This document shows, in pieces, positions 24,953-33,322 of a DNA stretch of 64,000 nucleotides. Positions within the stretch are counted from its first letter, which is position 1. Every line of letters starts with the position of its first letter. Origin of the DNA: Kribbella sp. NBC_00382. Lineage in GTDB: Bacteria; Actinomycetota; Actinomycetes; Propionibacteriales; Kribbellaceae. The position numbers and the translations under genes were made by a program. The DNA is taken from the NCBI RefSeq assembly GCF_036067295.1, contig NZ_CP107954.1, positions 6,324,001-6,388,000 of the forward strand, in the 5' to 3' direction. The notes under the pieces are model-generated. The model was given only the letters and a program-made list of their open reading frames with translations, was not told where the DNA came from and searched no databases.

Positions 24953-26545
24953 ATGAGCAGCGAGCATGCCTTGGACGAGGGCAAGGCGATACCGAGTCTG
25001 GTACCCGCCCGGATGGACCGATTACCGTGGACGCGGTTCCACTGGATGATCGTCGTCGGTCTCGGCGTCTCCTGGATTCTGGACGGCCTGGAGATCCAGC
25101 TGGTCTCCCTGGTCGGCAACACCCTGAAAGAAGGCGCGACCCTCGGGCTCAGCACCAAAGAGGTCGGCCTGCTGGCGTCCATCTACCTCGCTGGTGAAGT
25201 CGTAGGTGCGCTGTTCTTCGGGCGGATGACCGACAAGTTCGGTCGGAAGAGCCTGTTCATCATCACGCTGGTCGTCTATCTGGTGGCCTCCGGCGCCGCG
25301 GGTCTGACCTGGGACTTCTGGTCGCTGGCGCTCTGCCGGTTCGTGGCCGGGATGGGTATCGGCGGTGAGTACGCCGCGATCAACTCCGCGATCGACGAGT
25401 TGATCCCGTCGAAGTACCGGGGCCGGGTCGACATCGGCGTCAACGGCACGTACTGGGCCGGTGCGCTGATCGGCTCCGCAGTCGGTCTGGTCTTCCTCGA
25501 CAAGGACCTCATCCCGGTCGAGTGGGGCTGGCGGCTGTGCTTCCTGGTCGGTCCGGTGATGGGCCTGATGATCATCTACCTGCGTCGGCACATTCCGGAG
25601 AGCCCGCGCTGGCTGATGACGCACGGCCGGGTCGAGGAGGCCGAGCGGACCGTCGACTCGATCGAGGAGACCGTCCGGCGGCAGGGCGGTTCGCTGCGCG
25701 AGGTGACCGACGACGAGGCGATCAACGTCGTCGACTATCCGCCGATCACCTACCGCGAGATCGCCCGGGTGATGCTGCGCGACTACCGGAGCAGATCGTT
25801 CCTCGGCTTCTCGATGATGGTCACCCAGGCCTTCCTCTACAACGCGATCTTCTTCACCTACGCGCTGGTGCTCAAGTCGTACTTCGGCTTGTCCGACTCC
25901 GGCGTCGCGCTGTATTTCTTCCCGTTCGCGATCGGCAACCTGGCCGGCCCGTTGCTGCTGGGGCACTGGTTCGACACCATCGGCCGCCGCAAGATGATCC
26001 TGGCGACGTACTCGATCTCGGCGGTGGTGCTGTTCATCACGGCGCTGCTGTTCAACTCGGGCGCGCTGAACGCGGCCGGGCTGACCGCGATGTGGTGCGT
26101 GGTGTTCTTCTTCGCCTCGGCGGGCGCGTCGTCGGCGTACCTGACGGTGAGCGAGATCTTCCCGATCGAGCTGCGCGGGCAGGCGATCTCGTTCTTCTTC
26201 GCGATCTCGCAGCTGACCGGTGGTGTGATCGCGCCGTTCCTGTTCGCCTCGCTGATCGGTGAGGGCGACAACCCGCCGCGTGGGCCGTTGACGGTGGGCT
26301 ACATCATCGGCGCGGCGGTCATGTTGATCGGTGGTCTGATCGCCTGGTTCTTCGGGGTCGACGCGGAAGGGCAGTCGCTGGAGAACGTGGCCAAGCCGTT
26401 GTCGGCGCGTGAACGGGCGTCGGGGACACGGTTCCAGGGGACGGCGCCGCGGTTGCCGAGTACGGATGCGCAGGGTCGAAGGATCACTCCGGTGGTACCG
26501 GAGTCTGAGCAACCTGGGTCGGAGGATCCGCCTCAGGATCGGTAG
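24953..26545 (+). CDS. MFS transporter, sugar/organic-acid porter type
   Basis: A 530-residue transporter with about 12 hydrophobic segments. Major-facilitator signatures: GRMTDKFGRKSL after TM2, a repeat GHWFDTIGRRKM after TM8, and the sugar-porter-like RRHIPESPRWLM after TM6. GGEYAAINSAIDELIP after TM4 also fits that group. The C-terminal 60 or so residues form a polar, Pro-rich cytoplasmic tail. ATG 24953 is chosen over GTG 24947 because GGAGGA sits 6 bases before it. Substrate unknown. cobQ follows after 32 bases but is functionally unrelated. Confidence 0.9.
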   Translation: MSSEHALDEGKAIPSLVPARMDRLPWTRFHWMIVVGLGVSWILDGLEIQLVSLVGNTLKEGATLGLSTKEVGLLASIYLAGEVVGALFFGRMTDKFGRKSLFIITLVVYLVASGAAGLTWDFWSLALCRFVAGMGIGGEYAAINSAIDELIPSKYRGRVDIGVNGTYWAGALIGSAVGLVFLDKDLIPVEWGWRLCFLVGPVMGLMIIYLRRHIPESPRWLMTHGRVEEAERTVDSIEETVRRQGGSLREVTDDEAINVVDYPPITYREIARVMLRDYRSRSFLGFSMMVTQAFLYNAIFFTYALVLKSYFGLSDSGVALYFFPFAIGNLAGPLLLGHWFDTIGRRKMILATYSISAVVLFITALLFNSGALNAAGLTAMWCVVFFFASAGASSAYLTVSEIFPIELRGQAISFFFAISQLTGGVIAPFLFASLIGEGDNPPRGPLTVGYIIGAAVMLIGGLIAWFFGVDAEGQSLENVAKPLSARERASGTRFQGTAPRLPSTDAQGRRITPVVPESEQPGSEDPPQDR

Positions 26546-26577
26546 TCGCGTCGTACCGGCCACTAGGATCAACCCCC

Positions 26578-28047
26578 GTGGGTTCCCTTCTAGTGGCCGG
26601 TACTACGTCCGACGCGGGTAAGACGACCGTCGTGACCGGGCTCTGCCGATGGCTGGCGCGGCAAGGGGTCCGCGTGGCGCCGTACAAGGCTCAGAACATG
26701 TCCAACAACTCCATGGTCTGCGCTGACGGCGCAGAGATCGGCCGGGCCCAGTGGATCCAGGCAGTGGCCGCCGGTGCCGAGCCCGAAGCGGCCATGAACC
26801 CAGTGCTTCTGAAACCCGGCAGTGACCGCCGTAGCCACGTAGTACTGATGGGGGAGCCGTGGGGTGAGCTGACCGCCCGCGGGTTCCTCACCGAACGGGC
26901 CGAGCTGGCCAAGGCGGCGTTTGCGGCGTACGACGATCTTGCGTCCCGCTACGACGTAGTGATCAGCGAAGGTGCGGGCAGCCCCACCGAGATCAACCTG
27001 CGTCAGTCGGACTACGTGAACATGGGTCTCGCGCAGCACACGAAGGCGCCGGTGGTGGTCGTGGGGGACATCGATCGCGGCGGGGTGTTCGCGTCGATGT
27101 TCGGCACCGTCGCGTTGCTCGATGCCGCCGACCAGCGGTTGATCAGCGGGTTCGTGGTCAACAAGTTCCGCGGCGACGTGAGTCTGCTGCAACCGGGGAT
27201 CGACATGTTGAGCTCGGTGACCGGGCGGCCGACGTACGGCGTACTGCCCTGGCTCCCCGGTCTCTGGCTCGACTCGGAGGACGCGCTCGACGTACCGGCG
27301 CGACGGCTCTCGCAGGACTCCTCTGTACTGACCATCGCCGTGGTCCGATTCCCGCGGATCAGCAACTTCACCGACCTCGACGCGCTCGCCGTCGAACCGA
27401 CCACGAGCGTCTTCTTCACCGCAAGCCCCGCGGAGGTCCGCGACGCGGACCTCGTCGTCCTGCCTGGCTCGCGCGCAACCACCGCGGACCTCGCGTGGCT
27501 CCGCTCAACCGGGCTGGCCGATGCAGTGACCGAGCGAGTCGCGGCAGGCCGACCGGTGCTGGGGATCTGCGGCGGCTACCAGTTGCTCGGCGGAGAGATC
27601 TCAGATCCTCTAGGTGTCGAGGGTGGCGGCAACCACACCGGCCTCGGGTTGTTGCCAGTAGCAACCACCTTCGCTGTCGAGAAGGTGCTCGCGCGTCCGG
27701 CGCCCACGGCGTACGAGATCCACCACGGCGTCGTCACCGTGACAGGCACAGCGTCGGACTTCCCGGGCGGCTGCCGCTCGGGCGTCGTCTGGGGAACCAT
27801 CTGGCACGGCCTGCTCGACGACGACTCCGCCCGCCACGCGTTCCTGACCGAGGTCGCCGCCCTGACCGGCAAGCCCGCACCTGACGGCACTGTCTCGTTC
27901 GCCGCTCAACGTGAAGCCCGCCTCGACCTGCTCGCCGACGCCATCGACGAACACCTCGACACGAAGGCCCTGCTGTCTCTGATCGACTCTGGTCCGGCCG
28001 ACTTTCCCTTCGTACCACCGGGTGCGCCAAAACTGTCGGCGAGCTGA
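26578..28047 (+). CDS. cobQ: Cobyric acid synthase CobQ
   Basis: Amidates carboxyl groups b, d, e and g of adenosyl-cobyrinate diamide with glutamine, in cobalamin synthesis. The 489-residue protein has the N-terminal P-loop-like AGTTSDAGKTTVVTGL, the KAQNMSNNS motif, the DIDRGGVFAS motif and a C-terminal class I glutaminase with the catalytic Cys in GICGGYQLLGG and His-Glu-type partners in the HHGVV region. GTG start. Other corrin genes in the window, cobT and a siroheme synthase, are 17 kb away. No cobalamin riboswitch fits in the 32-base gap upstream. Confidence 0.96.
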   Translation: MGSLLVAGTTSDAGKTTVVTGLCRWLARQGVRVAPYKAQNMSNNSMVCADGAEIGRAQWIQAVAAGAEPEAAMNPVLLKPGSDRRSHVVLMGEPWGELTARGFLTERAELAKAAFAAYDDLASRYDVVISEGAGSPTEINLRQSDYVNMGLAQHTKAPVVVVGDIDRGGVFASMFGTVALLDAADQRLISGFVVNKFRGDVSLLQPGIDMLSSVTGRPTYGVLPWLPGLWLDSEDALDVPARRLSQDSSVLTIAVVRFPRISNFTDLDALAVEPTTSVFFTASPAEVRDADLVVLPGSRATTADLAWLRSTGLADAVTERVAAGRPVLGICGGYQLLGGEISDPLGVEGGGNHTGLGLLPVATTFAVEKVLARPAPTAYEIHHGVVTVTGTASDFPGGCRSGVVWGTIWHGLLDDDSARHAFLTEVAALTGKPAPDGTVSFAAQREARLDLLADAIDEHLDTKALLSLIDSGPADFPFVPPGAPKLSAS

Positions 28048-28062
28048 TCTAGCGTCGTCCCC

Positions 28063-28626
28063 GTGGACCTCAAAGCCGAGTTGCACCAGAAGCTCCAGAC
28101 CACCCGCGCGGTCATGCTCGCCAAGCTCGACGGCCTCGGCGAGTACGACCGGCGCCGCCCGCTCGTGCCCTCTGGCACCAATCTGCTCGGCCTGGTGAAG
28201 CACCTGGCCGGTCTCGAATACCTGTACCTGGGTGAGGCCCTCGGCCGCACTCCACCCGAGAAGCTGGCCTGGGTGGAGGACGGCACCATCTGGGACGGAG
28301 CCGACATGTGGGCGCTCCCGTCGGAGACGAGCGAGTACCTGATGGGCTTGTACCAACGCGCCTGCGCGTTCGCCGACGAGACGATCAGCTCACTCGACCT
28401 GGACGCGCCCGGCGAGGTGCCGCACTGGCCCGAGGGCGCGCGGGGCACGACGCTGGGGATCCTGCTGATCCGGATGGTCGACGAGACGGCGCACCACGCC
28501 GGCCACGCCGACATCGTCCGCGAACTCATCGACGGCACCGGCGGCCCCGACGCCGACATGCTCGACGAGGCCGGCTGGACCGAGTTCTACGCGGCGATCC
28601 ACCAGGCGGCCGAGACCTTCAAGTAG
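28063..28626 (+). CDS. DinB/DUF664-family protein
   Basis: A 187-residue four-helix-bundle protein of the DinB superfamily. The three metal-ligand histidines expected for the family are visible: VKHLAGLE (first His) and DETAHHAGHADIVREL (the other two). Members include bacillithiol- and mycothiol-dependent transferases; DUF664 itself is uncharacterised. GTG start 15 bases after cobQ, so probably in the same transcript. Confidence 0.88.
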   Translation: MDLKAELHQKLQTTRAVMLAKLDGLGEYDRRRPLVPSGTNLLGLVKHLAGLEYLYLGEALGRTPPEKLAWVEDGTIWDGADMWALPSETSEYLMGLYQRACAFADETISSLDLDAPGEVPHWPEGARGTTLGILLIRMVDETAHHAGHADIVRELIDGTGGPDADMLDEAGWTEFYAAIHQAAETFK

Positions 28627-28630
28627 CGCC

Positions 28631-28663
28631 ACTTCGCGCCTCCGACAGGGGAAGGCGCGAAGT
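28631..28663. terminator. Bidirectional hairpin between convergent genes
   Basis: ACTTCGCGCCT (28631-28641) pairs perfectly with 28653-28663 over an 11-base loop. It lies between the stop of the DinB-like gene and the stop of the convergent SDR gene at 28669. Confidence 0.75.
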
Positions 28664-28668
28664 TGCGA

Positions 28669-29355
28669 TCACCAGGGGACGGTTTCGCCTTGGTAGTCGA
28701 GGAACTGGAGGCCGGGCTTGCCTTGCTGGGCGTTGATGGTTGCTGCGACGCCGGGGATGCTCTCGTCGATGGTGAGGACGGCGCCGGGTCCGCCGAGGTC
28801 GGTCTGTACCCAGCCGGGATTCATGAGCAGCAGGGTGTGCGCGTCATCGGCGTACCGGGCGGCGTAGCAGCGCATCAGTTGGTTGAGGGCCGACTTGCTG
28901 GCGCGATAGGCGTCCTGGCCGCCATTGGTGTTCATCGCCACGCTGCCTTGTCGGGAGGACATCACGCCGATCGTCCCGTCGGGCGTGACGAGTGAGCGCA
29001 AGGCCTCGATCACGCGGAGCGGGCTGAGGGCGTTGGTGATCAGGACCTCGGTGAACATCTCGGTCGGGACGTCGGCGATCGGCAGATTGCCCCGGGTGAC
29101 GCCGGCGTTGACGAAGAGCAGGTCGAGCATTCGATCAGTCAGCCGGTCGCGCAACGCCGAGAGCTGGTCGGGGTCGGTGATGTCGAGCGACTCGACGACG
29201 AGCCGCCCCTCGGAGGAGTCGGCCAACTCGTGCAGCTTGGTCCGCTCGGTGCCGCGGACGGTACCGATCACGTCCCAGCCGAGGCGCAGGTATTCGGTTG
29301 CCAGCGCGAGCCCGAGCGTGCGGGAGGCGCCGACGATGAGTGCAGTGTGGGTCAC
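28669..29355 (-). CDS. Short-chain dehydrogenase (CsgA-like SDR)
   Basis: A 228-residue SDR: cofactor loop VGASRTLGLALA at the N-terminus (with T replacing the usual middle glycine context), NAGVTR, the active Ser/Tyr/Lys region with MSSRQGS and YRASKSAL, and the final PW. Substrate unknown. GTG 29355 has GGAGAA upstream; the longer frame overlaps the next gene. It lies downstream of the NmrA-like gene with a 16-base gap, in one operon divergent from a LysR regulator. Confidence 0.92.
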   Translation of the reverse strand: MTHTALIVGASRTLGLALATEYLRLGWDVIGTVRGTERTKLHELADSSEGRLVVESLDITDPDQLSALRDRLTDRMLDLLFVNAGVTRGNLPIADVPTEMFTEVLITNALSPLRVIEALRSLVTPDGTIGVMSSRQGSVAMNTNGGQDAYRASKSALNQLMRCYAARYADDAHTLLLMNPGWVQTDLGGPGAVLTIDESIPGVAATINAQQGKPGLQFLDYQGETVPW

Positions 29356-29371
29356 GCGTTCTCCAGAAATT

Positions 29372-30253
29372 TCAGGCGTTGACAGCGGGCTTGAGAACGT
29401 CCGAGCACCACTGGCGGAACGTTGTCGGGGTAGCGGTCTGCGGTGTCCGGGCGACACCGTCGTCGAGACCCTCATCCTTGGCACGCATCATGTCGACCAT
29501 CCCGCCGACGAAGGCGTCGCTGAGGCCGAAGCCCTTCATCCTGGCGGCAAGACCCTCAAGGGATTCGCGTTCGTAGCGGACCGGCCGGCCGAGTACCTCC
29601 GACATGATCCGCGCCATGTCGTTCGCCGATAGGTCCTCGGGCCCGAGGACAGGAACGGTGTCGACTCCGGTCCACGACCGGTCGACCAGCAACCCGGCCG
29701 CGACGGCGGCGATGTCACGAGTGGCCGCCGCCGGAGCCTTGCGATCAGGGTCGACGGTGTCGCTGAAGACGCCGTCGCGGATGGAGTCGACCTGGCGCAG
29801 CAGGTTGTCCATGAAGGACGGGTTGGCGAGTGCCCGGTACGCGACGCCGGTACCAGCGATGAGGTCGTCCATGGCAAGGGAGGCCGTGACGAGTCCCGCG
29901 CTGCCAGCGACCGGCGTACCGCGACCGAGCGCCGAGACCCCGACAACATGGCTGACGCCAGAGCTGGCGAACGCCTCCGCGGCGACGCCGGTGAACCCGG
30001 AGAACGCGGCCTCCAGGCTCACCGAGTGGCTGTCCGGCGGAACAACCCAGAAGACCGCGTCGGCGTCGGCAAAGGCCTTGCCGACGACCTCCGGATCGCC
30101 GTGCGATCCGGTCACGATGTCGACGCGTCCGTGCACCGCGTCGGGAAGTTTGGCGGGGTCGCGCACGATGACACGCAGGTCCTCGTCGCTGTCCAGGAGA
30201 AGCTTGAGTAGTTGACTGCCGATATCGCCGGTGGGCGTGGTGAGAACGATCAT
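29372..30253 (-). CDS. NmrA-family NAD(P)-binding protein
   Basis: A 293-residue atypical SDR of the NmrA/QOR2 type: TPTGDIGSQLLKLLL as the nucleotide loop, HVVGVSALGRG, then NPSFMDNLL and GPEDLSANDMARIMSEVLGRPV in the C-terminal half. Such proteins act as redox sensors or quinone reductases. ATG 30253 is the start; the frame open further upstream overlaps the divergent LysR gene. The shared 69-base gap carries a LysR-type motif, so the pair with the SDR gene at 28669 is the likely LysR target. Confidence 0.9.
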   Translation of the reverse strand: MIVLTTPTGDIGSQLLKLLLDSDEDLRVIVRDPAKLPDAVHGRVDIVTGSHGDPEVVGKAFADADAVFWVVPPDSHSVSLEAAFSGFTGVAAEAFASSGVSHVVGVSALGRGTPVAGSAGLVTASLAMDDLIAGTGVAYRALANPSFMDNLLRQVDSIRDGVFSDTVDPDRKAPAAATRDIAAVAAGLLVDRSWTGVDTVPVLGPEDLSANDMARIMSEVLGRPVRYERESLEGLAARMKGFGLSDAFVGGMVDMMRAKDEGLDDGVARTPQTATPTTFRQWCSDVLKPAVNA

Positions 30254-30309
30254 GAAGTCAACTCTGCGTGACCGTGAGCGGCAGGTCCAATACCTCTCTG
30301 TGACTATTG

Positions 30310-30324
30310 ATACGCTTGAGGTAT
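30310..30324. promoter_or_regulatory. LysR-type binding motif
   Basis: ATAC-N7-GTAT, a palindromic T-N11-A box, overlaps the start codon of the LysR gene. A second half-site (ATACCTC, 30290-30296) mirrors GAGGTAT (30318-30324). Position suggests autoregulation and control of the divergent NmrA/SDR operon. Confidence 0.65.
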
Positions 30325-31129
30325 GGATCTCGACCTCCGCAAACTCCGGTACTTCGCGGCCGTCGCCGAGCACCAGCATTTCGGCCGGGCGGCCGAGGAG
30401 CTCTACATCGCCCAGCCCGTGCTGAGCCGGCAGATCCGTTCGCTGGAACGCGAACTCGGCTGCGACCTGTTCGTCCGGACCACGCGCAGCGTGCAACTGA
30501 CGGCGGCGGGGGAGCAGTTGCGGCAAGAGGCGCGAGGGGTGTTCGCGACCGTCGACTCCGCGGTCCGGCGCGTGCACGAGATCGATCGCGGGGTGCAGCG
30601 GATCGTGGTCGGCTTCGCGTCCGGTTTGCACGTGTCCGAGGTGGTGCTCGCGTTCACGGCGAAGTACCCGGAGGTCGAGGTCGACGTGCTCAGCCTCAAC
30701 TGGTGGGAGCAGGACGCGCCGCTGCGGGACGGCCGAGCGGATGTCGGCTATCTGCGCGGCGCGTTCGACCGTACCGGGATGCATATCGTCCCGATCGGGT
30801 TCGAGCACAGGGTCGCCTGTCTGCCGGTCAGCCATCGGCTGGCCGAGCGCGAGTCGTTGGTACTGGCCGATCTTGACGGTGAGTCGGTGATGAACGCGCT
30901 GCCGCGGCGGATGGCGTCGCTGGAGGAGAAGTTCGAGGCGATCGCCTCCGGGCAGGGCATCGCCTTGGTGCCCGACACCGTGGCCAGGCTGTATCCGCGC
31001 AACGACCTGGTCTACCTGCCGATCCTCGACAAGGAGCCGGACGAGACCTGCCTGGTGGTGCCGACGAGCCGCCGCACCGATCGAGTGCTCGACTTCCTCG
31101 AGCTGGCCACCGCCGCCCTCCAGTCCTGA
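30323..31129 (+). CDS. LysR-family transcriptional regulator
   Basis: A 268-residue regulator. N-terminal winged HTH about 1-60 with LDLRKLRYFAAVAEHQHFGRAAEELYIAQPVLSRQIRSLE, then a type 2 periplasmic-binding-like effector domain. It is somewhat shorter than most LysR proteins (about 290-310) but keeps both domains, shortened between about residues 190 and 210. The effector is unknown. Divergent from the NmrA/SDR pair. Confidence 0.93.
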   Translation: MDLDLRKLRYFAAVAEHQHFGRAAEELYIAQPVLSRQIRSLERELGCDLFVRTTRSVQLTAAGEQLRQEARGVFATVDSAVRRVHEIDRGVQRIVVGFASGLHVSEVVLAFTAKYPEVEVDVLSLNWWEQDAPLRDGRADVGYLRGAFDRTGMHIVPIGFEHRVACLPVSHRLAERESLVLADLDGESVMNALPRRMASLEEKFEAIASGQGIALVPDTVARLYPRNDLVYLPILDKEPDETCLVVPTSRRTDRVLDFLELATAALQS

Positions 31130-31152
31130 GACCGCCTGCGAAGATTGGTTTC

Positions 31153-32088
31153 GTGGCGGAGCAGTTGGCGGTCTTCCAGGAGCATCGTGGGCGGATGTTC
31201 GGCATCGCCTACCGGATGCTCGGGACGGCGACGGAGGCCGAAGAGGTTCTTCAGGACGCCTGGCTGCGCTGGCAATCGGTCGACCACGAGAGCGTCAAGG
31301 AGCCGGCGGCCTTCCTCGCGAAGACGGTCACCAACCTCTGCCTCAACCAGCTCACCTCGGCACGGGCGCGGCGGGAGACGTACATCGGCGAGTGGCTACC
31401 CGGACCCGTCTTGACCGGCAACAGGCTCGACGACCTCGGTCCACTGGATGAGGTCGCGCAACGCGAGTCGGTCTCCTTCGCGCTGCTCACCGTGATGGAG
31501 AAGCTCACCCCCGCGGAGCGCGCGGCGTACGTCCTCCGCGAGGCCTTCGCCTACTCCCATCGCGAGGTCGCCGACCTGATCGGTACGACGGAAGCCAACG
31601 CCCGCCAACTCCATTCCCGCGCCCGCAAGCGAGTCGCCGCCGACCCGCAAGCGCATCAGCTGCCAGACCCGCAAGCGCACCAGGTTGACGCCGGCCATTG
31701 GCGCGCCCTGGTCGAGCGGTTCCTTGCCGCTGCCCAGCTGGGCGACATCGCCGGCCTCGAGTCGCTGCTCGCCGCCGACGTGGTCTCCCGTGCCGACGGC
31801 GGCGGCAAGGTCAACGCCGCGCGCAGGCCGGTCGAGGGCCGTGACCACGTCGCGCGGTACCTGGTCGGCGTGCTGGAGCGCTTCGGCGCCGGCATCCTCC
31901 CGTACTTCGCCCAGGCCAACGGCGAGCCCGCGATCGTTGCTGTCGGCCCCGATGGGATCCGCGCGGTGCTCTTCCTGACCTTCGACGGCGACCAGCTCCG
32001 CAGCCTCGAGATCGCCATGAACCCGGACAAGCTCAGCCGGGTCGAGGACCAGTTGTCACGAATCGGCGGGGTGTCCGGTCTGGGCTGA
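31153..32088 (+). CDS. sigJ: ECF RNA polymerase sigma factor of the ECF41/SigJ type
   Basis: A 311-residue sigma factor: sigma2 (RGRMFGIAYRMLGTATEAEEVLQDAW), sigma4 (AYVLREAFAYSHREVADLIGTTEANARQLHSRARKRV) and a fused C-terminal SnoaL-like domain of about 120 residues. That domain carries the two ECF41 fingerprints, DGGGKV and NPDKL, plus the linker motif WLPGP. In ECF41 the C-terminal domain replaces an anti-sigma factor and tunes activity. ECF41 genes are normally beside one oxidoreductase, epimerase or carboxymuconolactone decarboxylase-like target; here the SDR-like gene follows. GTG start. Confidence 0.94.
   Translation: MAEQLAVFQEHRGRMFGIAYRMLGTATEAEEVLQDAWLRWQSVDHESVKEPAAFLAKTVTNLCLNQLTSARARRETYIGEWLPGPVLTGNRLDDLGPLDEVAQRESVSFALLTVMEKLTPAERAAYVLREAFAYSHREVADLIGTTEANARQLHSRARKRVAADPQAHQLPDPQAHQVDAGHWRALVERFLAAAQLGDIAGLESLLAADVVSRADGGGKVNAARRPVEGRDHVARYLVGVLERFGAGILPYFAQANGEPAIVAVGPDGIRAVLFLTFDGDQLRSLEIAMNPDKLSRVEDQLSRIGGVSGLG
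32054..32080 (+). promoter_or_regulatory. Possible ECF41-dependent promoter inside the 3' end of sigJ
   Basis: TGTCACG (32054-32060), 16 bases, then GGTC (32077-32080) is close to the ECF41 consensus as I recall it (TGTCACA-N16-CGTC). It is 28 bases before the preferred start of the target-type gene. Two mismatches make this tentative. Confidence 0.35.
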
Positions 32089-32108
32089 TGACCGAAAGGA
32101 CATCAGCC

Positions 32109-32864
32109 ATGCGAACCATCCTCGTCACCGGTGGCACCGGCACCTTGGGCCGCCCGACGACCGCCAGCCTCCGAGCAGCCGGCCACGACGTCCGCGTCCT
32201 CAGCCGGAGCAGCGGCCCAGGCCTCACCACCGACGACCTGACCAAAGCCACCGGCCTCCGCGAGGCACTCAACGGCGTCGACACAGTGCTCCACCTCTCC
32301 ACCAGCCAGAGGCGCGCCGACGTCGCCCAGGCGCAGAACCTCCTCGAGGCCCTGCGCCCGTCCGGCGTCGAGCACCTGATCGTCGTCTCGATCGTCGGCG
32401 TCGACCGGATTCCGCTGCCGTACTACCGCTACAAGCTGGAGATGGAGCGACTGGTCGACCGCTCGTCGATCCCGTACTCGCTGCTGCGGGCCACCCAGTT
32501 CCATGACCTCGTCGACAAGGTCTTCACCGCCCAACGCTTCCTGCCACTCCTCCTCGCCCCATCGATCGACCTCCAACCCATCGCCGTGGACGACGTAGCG
32601 ACCCGCCTCACCGAACTGGCCGACGCCCAACCCGCCGGCCGGGTCCCCGACATCGGCGGCCCAGAGCAACGCTCCGTCCCCGACCTGGCCCGCCTCTGGA
32701 AGCAAGCGGCCGGCTCCCATCGACCAGTCGCCTCCATCCGCCTCCCAGGCAAGGCCTTCCGCGCCTTCGCCACCGGAGCAGCAATGACCGGCGATACGAA
32801 GTACGGCCAAAAGACCTTCACCAACTACCTGACCGACCGCTTCGCCACGGAGGTACCGAGATGA
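32109..32864 (+). CDS. NAD(P)-binding SDR-like protein, probable ECF41 target
   Basis: A 251-residue atypical SDR: TGGTGTLGRPT nucleotide loop, HLIVVSIVGVDR, YYRYKLEMERLV, then RATQFHDLV; this resembles NmrA/epimerase-like proteins rather than classical SDRs. Start: ATG 32109 has GAAAGGA upstream and gives a normal Rossmann N-terminus; ATG 32088 overlapping the sigJ stop (TGATG) would add seven residues. This is the kind of gene that ECF41 sigma factors control. Followed with a 4-base overlap by a small membrane protein. Confidence 0.9.
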   Translation: MRTILVTGGTGTLGRPTTASLRAAGHDVRVLSRSSGPGLTTDDLTKATGLREALNGVDTVLHLSTSQRRADVAQAQNLLEALRPSGVEHLIVVSIVGVDRIPLPYYRYKLEMERLVDRSSIPYSLLRATQFHDLVDKVFTAQRFLPLLLAPSIDLQPIAVDDVATRLTELADAQPAGRVPDIGGPEQRSVPDLARLWKQAAGSHRPVASIRLPGKAFRAFATGAAMTGDTKYGQKTFTNYLTDRFATEVPR

Positions 32865-33283
32865 GCCGCGGGGCGTCGCCGAGCACCGGCTGGCTGCGCA
32901 GCGGGTTGGTGGTGCTGGGAGGAATCCAGTTGGTGGTCGGTGGCTGGACATTGTTCTTCCCGGCGAGCTTCTACGACGACGTGCCGACGGTCGACTGGAC
33001 ACCGCCGTACAGCGAGCACCTCTTCCGCGACTTCGGCAGCACCACGCTCGGGATCGGCATCGTGGTCGCCGCCGCCGCGATCTGGCTCGAACGCCGCCTC
33101 GTGACCGTCGCCCTGATCGCGTACCTCGCCTACTCGGTCACCCACCTGGCCTTCCACGCCGATCACCTGAACGGCGACTCGCCGGGCTGGTCGGCGGTGC
33201 TGCTCGCCTTCACCATCCTGTCGGTCCTGCTCCCGCTCGCGTTGCTGCTCGCCGCGCTCAGGAGTCCGCGCGGTGCAGGATGA
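32861..33283 (+). CDS. Small four-helix membrane protein
   Basis: A 140-residue protein with four hydrophobic segments (about 12-30, 58-74, 80-98 and 108-130). The layout and motifs such as LFFPASFYDDVP, HLFRDFGSTTLGIG and HLAFHADH recur in an uncharacterised actinobacterial membrane family; I cannot give a safe DUF number. ATGA overlap with the preceding gene makes it part of the sigJ transcript. Confidence 0.8.
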   Translation: MSRGASPSTGWLRSGLVVLGGIQLVVGGWTLFFPASFYDDVPTVDWTPPYSEHLFRDFGSTTLGIGIVVAAAAIWLERRLVTVALIAYLAYSVTHLAFHADHLNGDSPGWSAVLLAFTILSVLLPLALLLAALRSPRGAG

Positions 33284-33284
33284 C

Positions 33285-33315
33285 TTGACGACTGTGACAG
33301 TACTACTGTCACAAT
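33285..33315 (+). promoter_or_regulatory. MerR-type promoter/operator of the CaiB-acyl-CoA dehydrogenase operon
   Basis: TTGACG (33285-33290) and CACAAT (33310-33315) are spaced by 19 bp, the overlong spacing of MerR-activated promoters. Between them lies the dyad TGTGACAG-N5-CTGTCACA (33293-33313). The same element, with the same TGACA-N7-TGTCA core and the same 19-bp spacing, precedes the thiolase gene at 40408-40438, next to the MerR gene. Transcription would start close to the ATG at 33323, so the mRNA may be leaderless. Confidence 0.8.
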
Positions 33316-33322
33316 AACTCGC

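Noticed and set aside
26546..26577. Cobalamin riboswitch before cobQ
   Set aside because: The gap to the MFS gene is only 32 bases, far too short; no B12-box-like motif was seen upstream of cobT either.
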